Assembly (NCBI GenBank): GCA_958439725.1
Contig: CAUBWJ010000014.1
Span: 1 to 53,867 of the forward strand
Length of the DNA: 53,867 nucleotides
Direction of reading: 5' to 3'
DNA from: an uncultured Muribaculaceae bacterium
GTDB taxonomy: Bacteria; Bacteroidota; Bacteroidia; Bacteroidales; Muribaculaceae
The notes beneath the pieces were generated by a model that ran no database searches, had not been told where the DNA came from, and saw only the letters and a program-made list of their open reading frames with translations. The position numbers and the translations under genes are program-made. Below, one piece after another: positions 43,460-51,970 of this stretch (its first letter is position 1; every line of letters starts with the position of its first letter).

Positions 43460-43491
43460 TTTGCTTTTGCGGCCGGAATTGTGTAATTTTG
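43460..43491 (+). promoter_or_regulatory. Consensus promoter for rimP-nusA-infB
   Basis: TTTG at 43460-43463 and TAATTTTG at 43484-43491 are exactly 20 bp apart. The leader before rimP is about 45 nt. Confidence 0.8.
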
Positions 43492-43542
43492 CATCAATTC
43501 CACGGAGGGGGCAGACGCTTCCTCCATTTTATTTGCCGCAAC

Positions 43543-44016
43543 ATGATTGACAAGCAACTTTTAACTCAGGAAATAGAAAAAGACCTTGAGGGTACCGACC
43601 TGTTTCTGGTTGACCTCACTGTGAGCCCCGACAACCGCATAGTGGTTGAAATCGACTCGCGCCGCGGCGTCGACATAGAAGACTGCTCACGACTCACCCA
43701 GCAGATAGAATCCGCATTCGACCGCGATGTGGAGGACTACGAGCTTGAGGTAGGATCGGCCGGACTCACCTCCCCCTTCAAAGTGAAAGGGCAGTATGAG
43801 AAAAACATAGGCAACGAAATAGAAGTGCTCACGCGCGACGGCCGCAAGCTCACCGGCACGCTTCAGTCAGTCAGCCCCGACGGCGCGGCATTCACCATGA
43901 CCGTAAAGGAAAAGGTGAAAGAAGAAGGAAAGAAACGGCCCGTAATCGTGGATCGCAGCGTGGAAATGAACGTGGCCGATACCCGGAGCGTGCGCTATCT
44001 CCTCAGCTTCAAATAA
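43543..44016 (+). CDS. rimP: Ribosome maturation factor RimP
   Basis: Assists 30S subunit assembly. An ATG 99 nt upstream is in frame, but MIDKQLLTQEIEKDLEGTDL at 43543 fits the family start and lies downstream of the promoter. The protein is 157 aa. The family core DRIVVEIDSRRGVDIEDCS-like stretch is near residue 30, and YELEVGSAGLTSPFKVKGQY near 65 carries the conserved SPG-like turn (here TSPF). It opens the conserved rimP-nusA-infB order. Confidence 0.93.
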   Translation: MIDKQLLTQEIEKDLEGTDLFLVDLTVSPDNRIVVEIDSRRGVDIEDCSRLTQQIESAFDRDVEDYELEVGSAGLTSPFKVKGQYEKNIGNEIEVLTRDGRKLTGTLQSVSPDGAAFTMTVKEKVKEEGKKRPVIVDRSVEMNVADTRSVRYLLSFK

Positions 44017-44071
44017 GCTCGCGAGGCGTTCTCTAATCAAAGAATAAATCAACAAAAACATACTACACAAA

Positions 44072-45424
44072 ATGGCTAAAAAAGAGGAAGCTCCCGACAT
44101 GGTGGAGCGCTTTGCCGAGTTCAAGGAACTCAAGAACATCGACAAGACCACAATGATAAGCGTGCTCGAGGAATCGTTCCGCAACGTGCTGGCAAAAATG
44201 TTCGGCACCGACGAGAATCTCGACGTGATCATGAACCCCGACAAAGGCGACGTGCAGATATTCCAGAATCTCACCGTGGTGCCCGACGGCGAGGTTACCG
44301 ACCCCAACATGGAGATAAGCCTTTCTGACGCCCGCGCCGATTCCGACCCCGATGTGGAGATAGGCGAGGAGCACACCAAGGAAATCATATTCGCCGACTT
44401 CGGCCGCCGCGCCATCCTCAACCTGCGCCAGACACTCCAGTCGAAAATCCTCGACCTCCAGAAAGAGGCCATCTACAATAAGTTCAAGGAACTCGAAGGC
44501 GAGCTCGTGAGCGGCGAAGTGTATCAGACATGGTCGCGCGAGACTCTGCTGCTCGACGACGACAAAAACGAGCTCCTTCTTCCCAAGAGCGAGTCGATAC
44601 CCGGCGACTTCTTCCGCAAGGGCGAGACCGTGAGAGCCGTGGTGAGCAACGTTGACAACAAGAACAACAATCCCAAAATCACCGTGTCGCGCACAAGCGA
44701 GAACTTCCTGCGCCGCCTCTTCGAGATAGAGGTACCTGAGATTCACGACGGTCTCATCAACATCCGCGCCGTGGCCCGCATCCCGGGAGAGCGCGCCAAG
44801 ATAGCCGTGGAAAGCTACGACGACCGCATCGATCCCGTAGGTGCATGCGTGGGCGTGAAAGGTTCGCGAATCCACGGAATCGTGCGCGAACTCCGCAACG
44901 AGAACATCGACGTGATCAACTACACCGCCAACCCCTCGCTTTTCATCCAGCGCGCCCTCAGCCCCGCCAAGATATCGTCGATACGCCTCGACGAGGAAGA
45001 GAAGAAGGCCGAAGTGTTCCTGCGCCCCGAAGAGGTGTCGCTGGCCATCGGCAAGGGCGGCCTGAACATCAAGCTCGCCTCGAAGCTCACCGGATACATA
45101 ATCGACGTTTACCGCGACTCCGACGAAATGGACGAGGACGACATCTACCTTGACGAATTCAAGGACGAAATAGACGAGTGGGTAATCGACGCCCTCAAAA
45201 ACATAGGCTGCATCACCGCCAAGAACGTGCTGAGCACCCCGCGCCAGATACTCATCGACAAGGCCGACCTGGAGGAAGACACCGTTGACCAGGTGATACG
45301 CGTGGTCCGCGCCGAATTCGACGACGATTACACCGAACCGTCACAGCCCGAAGGCGACACCGCACCTGGCGCCGGGGATCCCGCCCCCGAAGCTGCCGAA
45401 AACGAGGACGCTCCGGAGGAATAA
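44072..45424 (+). CDS. nusA: Transcription elongation/termination factor NusA
   Basis: Binds RNA polymerase and nascent RNA to control pausing, termination and antitermination. The 450 residues contain the N-terminal polymerase-binding domain (about 1-130) and an S1 domain (about 135-205). KH1 and KH2 follow, with VGACVGVKGSRIHGIVREL near 260 and AIGKGGLNIKLASKLTGYII near 328. The tail beyond about 400 is acidic and Pro/Ala-rich. It lies 55 nt after rimP. Confidence 0.96.
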   Translation: MAKKEEAPDMVERFAEFKELKNIDKTTMISVLEESFRNVLAKMFGTDENLDVIMNPDKGDVQIFQNLTVVPDGEVTDPNMEISLSDARADSDPDVEIGEEHTKEIIFADFGRRAILNLRQTLQSKILDLQKEAIYNKFKELEGELVSGEVYQTWSRETLLLDDDKNELLLPKSESIPGDFFRKGETVRAVVSNVDNKNNNPKITVSRTSENFLRRLFEIEVPEIHDGLINIRAVARIPGERAKIAVESYDDRIDPVGACVGVKGSRIHGIVRELRNENIDVINYTANPSLFIQRALSPAKISSIRLDEEEKKAEVFLRPEEVSLAIGKGGLNIKLASKLTGYIIDVYRDSDEMDEDDIYLDEFKDEIDEWVIDALKNIGCITAKNVLSTPRQILIDKADLEEDTVDQVIRVVRAEFDDDYTEPSQPEGDTAPGAGDPAPEAAENEDAPEE

Positions 45425-45522
45425 TTCTCCGGCCGCAGCCTTAACGACAGAGGCGCCCGCGGGCCCGATAGACTCTCTCTTCATTTTTCAACATCAAAAC
45501 AAGCAATCACTCAAACCCCTTT

Positions 45523-48495
45523 ATGGCCGGAACTAAAATAAGTAAAGTAGCAAAAGACATCAACGTCTCGATAGCGACGGTGGTGGAATTTCTGCAGAAA
45601 AAAGGCATTCAGGTCGACAATAATCCCAACTCGAGGATTGACGACGATGCCTACAGTCTGCTGATAAAAGAATATAAACCCGACTTCGAGCTTAAACGTC
45701 AGGCCGACAAGAAAAGCTCGGACCGCGACAAAGAAAAGGCCAAAGCCGCCGCTCCGGCCAAACCCGAAGAAGTGAAACTGGAAGCCCCGTCGGTTGCCGG
45801 CCCGCGCATCATGGGCAAAATCGACCTCTCCAATCCCCACCCGCAGACCGTGACCCCGGCTCCGGCCAAAGCAGCCGAACCGGCTCCGGCGAAGGCCGAG
45901 ACCCCTGCTCCCGCGCCTGCGGTGAAGGAGGAGTCGCCGCGCGCCGCCGCACCGGAACGCCCGGTGAAAATCGAGGTGAAGGTGGAGGTCAAGAAAGCTC
46001 CGGCAGCCGCTGAGGCCCCGAAGCCCAAAGAAGTTGCGAAAGAAACGCCCGCAGAGGCTGCCAAGGCTCCCGCACAGACCCCTGCGCCAAAGGTTGAGGC
46101 AAAAGCTCCCGAAGCGCCCAAGGCCCCGGCAAAACCGGCCCCAAAAGCACCGGAAGCGCCCAAAGCCCAGGCGCCCGCTCCGGCAAAACCCGCCGCGCCG
46201 CAGGCTGCCGCTCCCGCTGAGGAAAAGCCGAAGACCGAAAACGAGAACTTCATTCCCACCACCGTGAAGGGAGGCCCGTCAATCAACGTTGTAGGCAAAA
46301 TCGACCTCTCCGCCATCAACCAGTCAACCCGCCCCAAGAAAAAATCGAAGGAAGACAAACGTGCCGCAGCGCAACGTCCCGGACAGCCCGGCCAACCCGC
46401 CTCTGGCGACCGCAAGAAGCGCAAACGCATAGGAGGCAAGGAGAAAATAGATATCGAGAAAACCGGAGCACAGACCGTGAGCACCGGCGAATCTCGCCGC
46501 AACCAGCAGAACGGAGAGCGTAACCAGCAGAACGGCGAACGTCAGGGACGCCGCGGCGAAAACCGCCGCCGCCCCGTTCACACCGAGGTGAACGACGAGG
46601 ACGTTCAGAAGCAGGTGAAGGAGACACTGGCCCGTCTTACCAACAAAGACAAAGGCCAGAAGAAAGGCGTGAAGTGGCGCAAGGAGAAGCGCGAGGCCAA
46701 CGCCATGCGCGAACGCGAGGCCCACGAAATGGAAGCAGCCGAAAGCAAGGTACTCAAGCTCACCGAATTCGTTACGGCCAACGACCTCGCCTCGATGATG
46801 AACGTGCCCATCAACCAGGTGATCGGCACCTGTATGAGCCTGGGTGTGATGGTGTCGATCAACCAGCGCCTTGACGCCGAGACAATCAACATCGTGGCCG
46901 AGGAATTCGGCTTCCGCACCGAATACGTTTCCGCCGAGGTTGTCGAGGCCATAGCCACCGAAGAAGACCGCGAGGAAGACCTCCAGTCGCGTCCGCCTAT
47001 CGTAACAGTGATGGGCCATGTGGACCACGGCAAGACATCGCTCCTCGACTATATCCGCAACGCCAACGTGATTGCCGGCGAGGCCGGCGGTATCACCCAG
47101 CATATCGGCGCTTACAATGTGAAGCTTCACGACGGGCGCCACATCACCTTCCTCGACACTCCGGGCCACGAGGCATTCACCGCCATGCGTGCCCGCGGAG
47201 CCAAGGTGACCGACCTCTGTATAATCATAGTGGCCGCCGACGACGACGTGATGCCCCAGACCATCGAGGCAATCAATCACGCCTCGGCAGCCGGAGTGCC
47301 GATAGTATTCGCCATCAACAAGATTGACAAGCCGGCCGCCAACCCCGACAAAATCAAGGAAGAACTGGCCGGCATGAACTACCTCGTGGAGGAATGGGGC
47401 GGCAAATACCAGAGCCAGGACATCTCGGCCAAGAAAGGTATCGGAGTTCCCGAACTTATGGAGAAGGTGCTCCTCGAAGCCGAGATGCTCGACCTCAAGG
47501 CCAACCCCGAGCGCAAGGCCGTTGGCTCGATCATCGAGTCGTCGCTCGACAAGGGCCGCGGCTACGTAGCCACGGTGCTGGTGCAGAACGGCACGCTCCA
47601 CGTAGGCGACACAATCCTGGCCGGAACCCACTTCGGTAAGGTAAAGGCGATGTTCAACGAGCGCAACCAGCGCATCCAGGAGGCCGGTCCGGCCGAACCC
47701 GCGCTGATTCTTGGCCTGAACGGCGCTCCCACCGCAGGCGACACATTCAACGTGATGGACTCCGAGCAGGAAGCCCGCGAAATCGCCACCAAGCGCGCGC
47801 AGCTGCAGCGCGAACTGGGCATGCGCACCAAAAAAATCCTCACCCTCGAGGATATCGGCCGCCGCCGCGCCATAGGCAACTTCCAGGAGCTTAACATAAT
47901 CGTGAAGGGCGACGTTGACGGTTCAATCGAGGCCCTCTCCGACTCGCTCATCAAGCTCTCCACCGAGGAGATTCAGGTCAACGTCATCCACAAGGCCGTG
48001 GGCGAAATCTCGGAAAGCGACGTGGACCTGGCAGCCGCATCCAATGCCGTAATCATCGGCTTCCAGGTGCGTCCGTCGGTAGCCGCGCGCCGCGAGGCCG
48101 AGCGTGAAGGCGTGGAAATCCGCCTCTACTCGGTAATCTACCAGGCCATCGAGGAGGTGAAGGACGCCATGGAAGGCATGCTCGCCCCCGATGTGAAGGA
48201 AGAGGTGATCGGTACCGCCGAAGTGCTCCAGACCTACCATATATCCAAAGTGGGCACCGTTGCCGGATGTATGGTGCGCGAAGGCCGCATCAAGCGTTCC
48301 GCAAAGGTGCGCCTCATCCGCGACGGCATTGTGAAGTACACCGGCGCCCTCGGTTCGCTCAAGCGTTTCAAGGACGATGTGAAAGAGGTCGTGTCGGGCT
48401 ACGACTGCGGTCTCAACATCTCCGGATACAACGACATCAAGGAAGGCGACATCATCGAATGCTATGAGGAAGTGGAAGTAAAGAAGACGCTCTGA
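45523..48495 (+). CDS. infB: Translation initiation factor IF-2
   Basis: A GTPase that places initiator tRNA on the ribosome. The 990 residues begin with an IF2N-type helical domain (AGTKISKVAKDINVSIATVV). A ~250-residue Ala/Pro/Lys/Glu low-complexity linker follows (about 80-340). A second IF2_N segment is near 410 (KLTEFVTANDLASMMNVP). The G domain has G1 GHVDHGKTSLL near 499, G3 DTPGHEAF and G4 NKID. Domains II-IV end with GYDCGLNISGYNDIKEGDII. The long linker explains the size. Confidence 0.97.
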   Translation: MAGTKISKVAKDINVSIATVVEFLQKKGIQVDNNPNSRIDDDAYSLLIKEYKPDFELKRQADKKSSDRDKEKAKAAAPAKPEEVKLEAPSVAGPRIMGKIDLSNPHPQTVTPAPAKAAEPAPAKAETPAPAPAVKEESPRAAAPERPVKIEVKVEVKKAPAAAEAPKPKEVAKETPAEAAKAPAQTPAPKVEAKAPEAPKAPAKPAPKAPEAPKAQAPAPAKPAAPQAAAPAEEKPKTENENFIPTTVKGGPSINVVGKIDLSAINQSTRPKKKSKEDKRAAAQRPGQPGQPASGDRKKRKRIGGKEKIDIEKTGAQTVSTGESRRNQQNGERNQQNGERQGRRGENRRRPVHTEVNDEDVQKQVKETLARLTNKDKGQKKGVKWRKEKREANAMREREAHEMEAAESKVLKLTEFVTANDLASMMNVPINQVIGTCMSLGVMVSINQRLDAETINIVAEEFGFRTEYVSAEVVEAIATEEDREEDLQSRPPIVTVMGHVDHGKTSLLDYIRNANVIAGEAGGITQHIGAYNVKLHDGRHITFLDTPGHEAFTAMRARGAKVTDLCIIIVAADDDVMPQTIEAINHASAAGVPIVFAINKIDKPAANPDKIKEELAGMNYLVEEWGGKYQSQDISAKKGIGVPELMEKVLLEAEMLDLKANPERKAVGSIIESSLDKGRGYVATVLVQNGTLHVGDTILAGTHFGKVKAMFNERNQRIQEAGPAEPALILGLNGAPTAGDTFNVMDSEQEAREIATKRAQLQRELGMRTKKILTLEDIGRRRAIGNFQELNIIVKGDVDGSIEALSDSLIKLSTEEIQVNVIHKAVGEISESDVDLAAASNAVIIGFQVRPSVAARREAEREGVEIRLYSVIYQAIEEVKDAMEGMLAPDVKEEVIGTAEVLQTYHISKVGTVAGCMVREGRIKRSAKVRLIRDGIVKYTGALGSLKRFKDDVKEVVSGYDCGLNISGYNDIKEGDIIECYEEVEVKKTL

Positions 48496-48507
48496 GCGAG
48501 CTTCGCC

Positions 48508-48984
48508 ATGCCCACCGCCCATATCAGCATAGGATCCAATCTCGGCGACCGCGCCGCCCTCATAGGGCGCGCGGTCGCCGCCATATCCGCCAGGTTCGAG
48601 GTCACAGCCGTGTCCCGTCCCGTGGAATCGGAACCGTGGGGCTACAGCTCGCCGCATCCGTTTATCAACGTCGGAGTGAACATCGAGATAGCGCCCACGC
48701 TCTCCCCGCGCGAACTCATGCTCTCGCTGCTTCAGATACAGAATGAAATCGATGCCACGCCCCACCGGCTTGCCGACGGCACATACGCCGACCGCGCCAT
48801 CGATATCGACCTCATCAGCTTCGGCTCCCGGGTGTCGGACGCCGCTGACGACGGCACTCCCGCCCTCCCCCATCCCCGCATGCACCTGCGCCCCTTCGTG
48901 CTGCGCCCCATGGCCGAAATCCTCCCGGACTGGCAGCATCCCCGTCTCGGTCTCACGGCCGCGCAGCTGCTCGAACGGCTATGA
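48508..48984 (+). CDS. folK: HPPK, folate biosynthesis pyrophosphokinase
   Basis: Transfers pyrophosphate from ATP to 6-hydroxymethyl-7,8-dihydropterin. The 158-residue protein has the N-terminal ISIGSNLGDRAALI. The mid-region is YSSPHPFINVGVNIEI. The signature RAIDIDLISFGSR is near 93, with the two Asp that bind magnesium. PHPRMHLRPFVLRPMAEI completes the family pattern. It starts 12 nt after infB, so it is probably co-transcribed. Confidence 0.93.
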   Translation: MPTAHISIGSNLGDRAALIGRAVAAISARFEVTAVSRPVESEPWGYSSPHPFINVGVNIEIAPTLSPRELMLSLLQIQNEIDATPHRLADGTYADRAIDIDLISFGSRVSDAADDGTPALPHPRMHLRPFVLRPMAEILPDWQHPRLGLTAAQLLERL

Positions 48985-48998
48985 GCGGCCATTATTTC

Positions 48999-49024
48999 CG
49001 GCTGCACCATGCTGCATCCCTACA
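48999..49024. repeat. Partial copy of the 73-bp palindromic element
   Basis: The sequence from GGCTGCA to GCATCCCTACA matches the right end of the element at 40497-40569 with a few changes in the hairpin loop. Confidence 0.5.
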
Positions 49025-49032
49025 CCGGCTCG

Positions 49033-49085
49033 ACAAAAAACACGATGCCACGCCTCCCTGCCCGGAAGCGCGGCATCGCTCTTAT
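49033..49085. terminator. Bidirectional terminator between folK and serpin gene
   Basis: Stem CGATGCC-x-CGC/GCG-x-GGCATCG (49043-49078) is flanked by AAAAAA on the left, giving TTTTTT for the minus strand, and by CTCTTATTT on the right. It serves convergent folK and serpin transcripts. Confidence 0.8.
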
Positions 49086-49123
49086 TTCAGGCGGGGTTCA
49101 GGCCGCCCGCATGTGTGTATTTC

Positions 49124-50359
49124 TCAAAGCTCGCAGATTTTGCCCATGGCGATTACGGCATTGGTACTCGTCTCGCGGATTATGAAGCCGAAAGGATGGT
49201 CCAGATAGAAATCAATTACCTCGGGAGGAGGACCAGCCGCTGCATTCATGCCAGTGTGCGTAACCGAAGCCAGTTTCGTCCCTTTTTCATCAACATTTAT
49301 CTTCGTTTTCTGTCGGATTTCGTCAATTTGCATTGTCTGCGTGGAAAAATTCGAGTAAGATGCCTGAGGTGCCAATGCTTTCTTCATTCCCATTTCGCAC
49401 AAAATGTTCTTGAAAGATATGTCGGAGTCAAACTCAAATTTGGGCATCCTCAATCTTATTTTCCGTAAATACTCCTCACCTTGGCCGCCGGTCAAAGCAT
49501 CACTAACTGTGCTGCCTGCATCCGGCTTGACCAAATGCATCTCAAAGGCTCCATTTCCGTACTTTAATACTGTACGAGTGCCCTTTTCATCCATATAAAC
49601 GGTTCCGGTGTATTCTTGGCACATTGTCGGAGTTTTTACTGTATTCCCGGATTCACAGTAAAACTCAATATCACGCGTGTCAGAAGGCTTAAAAGGAGAG
49701 GACCATATATGCTGAAAAAACAATGCATTAAGCAAAATCAGTTCCTGCGTAGGAGGCGATTGAAAGAACTCCTCTATCATTCCGGCAGTCGCATTGCTGC
49801 ACCACCGGTTCATGTCTACACGGGCCTGCTCCGTACCCACGCCGAATTTGAAAAATGAAGCTCCATAATACTTCTCCATACGTTGTTTGAAATCATCTCT
49901 GACATTCAAGTTGTTACCCAGCCATATAGAGTTTGCCAGAGAAAATTTGGCCTTGACATCGGTTTCTGGAAGCCGCGCTACAAGAGTACGGTTGAGCTCG
50001 TTCAGCATGTCAAGCGAAGGGACCTCGGAAAGTCCCGGAAGCAAAACATCCGTTATTTCTTCAAGGATTTCACCGGATGCTCCATTCGCCAAAAGTGAAA
50101 GATTTAAATGCAGGCTCAATGGAGAGAACACATAATTCTTTCCGGACACACAGGATGCCTTGTCTAAAGTTTTAAACAGATTTTTCGCAAACTGATTTGA
50201 TGCCGATACATAGTTTTCTTGTCCGGCGTCAAGAGAAATCTTCACCAAAGGGGCTTTCTCATCAGCAATTCCCGGTTCATCCGCGCTGTTGCACCCTGAG
50301 ATCACAAGAGCACAAAGCAAAGCGCAGCTCAAAATTCTTTTATTCATTTTCGTTTTCAT
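49124..50359 (-). CDS. Serpin, lipoprotein-anchored protease inhibitor
   Basis: A suicide inhibitor of proteases. The 411 residues start with a lipoprotein signal (lipobox ISGC, Cys23), placing it on the periplasmic or outer surface. The serpin fold is clear: NYVFSPLSLHLNLSLLANGA near 75, LLNALFFQHIWSSPF near 214 and the closing DHPFGFII. The reactive-centre loop starts at E358 with EKGTKLASVTHTGMNAAAGP; by alignment with alpha-1-antitrypsin P1 is about Ala374. The hinge is roughly inhibitory (Gly P15, Thr P14), though P12 is Leu rather than Ala. It begins 11 nt after the C10 peptidase gene. The DNA is visibly poorer in GC than neighbours, suggesting transfer. Confidence 0.93.
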   Translation of the reverse strand: MKTKMNKRILSCALLCALVISGCNSADEPGIADEKAPLVKISLDAGQENYVSASNQFAKNLFKTLDKASCVSGKNYVFSPLSLHLNLSLLANGASGEILEEITDVLLPGLSEVPSLDMLNELNRTLVARLPETDVKAKFSLANSIWLGNNLNVRDDFKQRMEKYYGASFFKFGVGTEQARVDMNRWCSNATAGMIEEFFQSPPTQELILLNALFFQHIWSSPFKPSDTRDIEFYCESGNTVKTPTMCQEYTGTVYMDEKGTRTVLKYGNGAFEMHLVKPDAGSTVSDALTGGQGEEYLRKIRLRMPKFEFDSDISFKNILCEMGMKKALAPQASYSNFSTQTMQIDEIRQKTKINVDEKGTKLASVTHTGMNAAAGPPPEVIDFYLDHPFGFIIRETSTNAVIAMGKICEL

Positions 50360-50370
50360 ATTTATCCTGC

Positions 50371-51831
50371 TTATGGTCTATTTGGAATAATCATTCTTTG
50401 ATTTCTACTATATCCGGCAGTAGAACCTCCGTACCGACTATACGTATACCATCCATCGGATTCTCCACCCCACCCTAAATTCATGTGGAAACAATCTGTA
50501 TAAGACGCATAGGCATCATCTGACGGATTCTCGCCAACATATTTTATAGCATAATCGTAATACGGATCTCCCGGATCTTGATCCAATAATATTCCGGGAT
50601 GACCGATAAATGACACAATAGCTTTTTTCACCTGCTTCTGATATCCGTCGCAAACCCATGCATGTCCAACATTCTTAGATATACTGTCTCCTCTCATGTG
50701 TATGGGTTTCCCGTTTTTGATTGCACTAATCATATCGGTTACGGAGATATCTTTAACAGTTGCTCCGCTATACCCAAATTTTTGATATGCCATCGCTTCA
50801 TTGATTGTAGAGGTCGTAGTCACACCCTCCTCATATCTTGCTTGAGAATAATCTCCAATGTCACAGAGAAGATCTCTGAAATTCATCTTTATTCCCGATG
50901 AGTAAGCCTCAATCTGGTCCCACTTATATTTAGAAGGATACTTGTAGAAGTTGCATATCTGCGCAATAGCTATAGGGCCACAACCCGCTACAGGATTCTT
51001 CAAGCCCGGTGACTTATATTTTGCCGCGTAGTTATAGGGATAATACTGATGCCATTTGGTTTTAAGCATGGGGCCTATGGAAACGTCATATCCCTCTTTG
51101 GTGAAACAGAGCGAGGTCTCTTTATAATCATACTGCGGATCGCAATGCGAAGAGATGTCGCGGCACAATGCCTCGTATTCGTTCGCTGTAAGATGGCTTT
51201 GAGCCCAGCCGAGTTTACCTGCATACTTGTAGCCCTTGGACTCCATCTTAGCTATTTTGGTCGCAATCATCTGGTTTATATCCGTACTTCCGGCTCGTGA
51301 CTGCGCAATGAATGTTTCGCCCACAGGCTGTTCAAACATCGCCCAGCTCAATGCATGCATTCGCTTCAATGAATCGCTCGAATTAGCTGTCGCATTCCTC
51401 ACCTCTTCCTTCATTCCCTCAAGAAGTAATGACGAGGCCGAGGATGTGCTGACTTCAAAACTCCCTCTCTCGGAATAGGCGAGTAACGGCTCGGTCATTT
51501 TCGAAGCGCTCACTATTGCGAAACCGCCGTCATTACCATGATTGACTATGTAAAGCAACGGCTTGCCCGAAGCTTCATCTTTGATTGTGGTGACAACCGA
51601 GGATGACGGCTCTATGGCCGACCGGCTTGACGTGCCGTTGGACCGTTTTTGAAACAACGCCGCAACCTTAGCTGCATCGGAAGAATCGAGAGAGCGCGAC
51701 TGCGGGTCAATCAGCAGCCCGGCATCGGCAAACGTCTCAACCGGACATGTTTCAGGCTCAGGAGTTACCGGAGCATCGCTTGCGCATCCCGCCAGAAGAG
51801 CGGTAAGCAGCATGCAAAGTACCTTTTTCAT
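50371..51831 (-). CDS. C10-family (streptopain-like) cysteine peptidase lipoprotein
   Basis: A secreted papain-fold protease related to SpeB and the Bfp enzymes of Bacteroides fragilis. The 486 residues have a lipobox (LAGC, Cys16). An inhibitory propeptide follows (about 40-195, with YIVNHGNDGGFAIVSAS typical of the C10 pro-region). The catalytic domain has Cys284 in NPVAGCGPIAIAQI, His390 in GHAWVCDGYQ, and NLGWGGESDGWYTY near 451, which orients the active site. Activation by propeptide cleavage is expected. It is followed 11 nt later by a serpin. DNA is low in GC. A 60-nt block upstream is shared with the sigma-barrel gene. Confidence 0.93.
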   Translation of the reverse strand: MKKVLCMLLTALLAGCASDAPVTPEPETCPVETFADAGLLIDPQSRSLDSSDAAKVAALFQKRSNGTSSRSAIEPSSSVVTTIKDEASGKPLLYIVNHGNDGGFAIVSASKMTEPLLAYSERGSFEVSTSSASSLLLEGMKEEVRNATANSSDSLKRMHALSWAMFEQPVGETFIAQSRAGSTDINQMIATKIAKMESKGYKYAGKLGWAQSHLTANEYEALCRDISSHCDPQYDYKETSLCFTKEGYDVSIGPMLKTKWHQYYPYNYAAKYKSPGLKNPVAGCGPIAIAQICNFYKYPSKYKWDQIEAYSSGIKMNFRDLLCDIGDYSQARYEEGVTTTSTINEAMAYQKFGYSGATVKDISVTDMISAIKNGKPIHMRGDSISKNVGHAWVCDGYQKQVKKAIVSFIGHPGILLDQDPGDPYYDYAIKYVGENPSDDAYASYTDCFHMNLGWGGESDGWYTYSRYGGSTAGYSRNQRMIIPNRP

Positions 51832-51910
51832 AATCGGTTTTAAAAGTTAGATGCATGTAAGTTACTTTTTCGGTGTCTTTTTTCGAGCTAAGATGCCCTT
51901 TTACCCTAAT

Positions 51911-51970
51911 GAGTCAGGAAAGGGCGAAATACTGCATGGCGTCCTCGGATTTTAACCCTATTTAATTTTT
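51911..51970 (-). promoter_or_regulatory. Shared upstream block, copy A (C10 peptidase operon)
   Basis: Aligns without gaps to 53712-53771 at 42 of 60 positions. Conserved parts on the minus strand are AAAA-x-TTAAA, GTTAAA and the perfect 10-mer GCCATGCAGT (51931-51940). It lies about 100 nt upstream of the peptidase ATG. No TAnnTTTG box is present in this interval, so it may be the recognition site of the neighbouring ECF sigma factor. Confidence 0.6.

Noticed and set aside
45760..46500. Low-complexity Ala/Pro/Lys region as a separate repeat or insertion
   Set aside because: It is the normal flexible linker of IF-2 and stays in frame.
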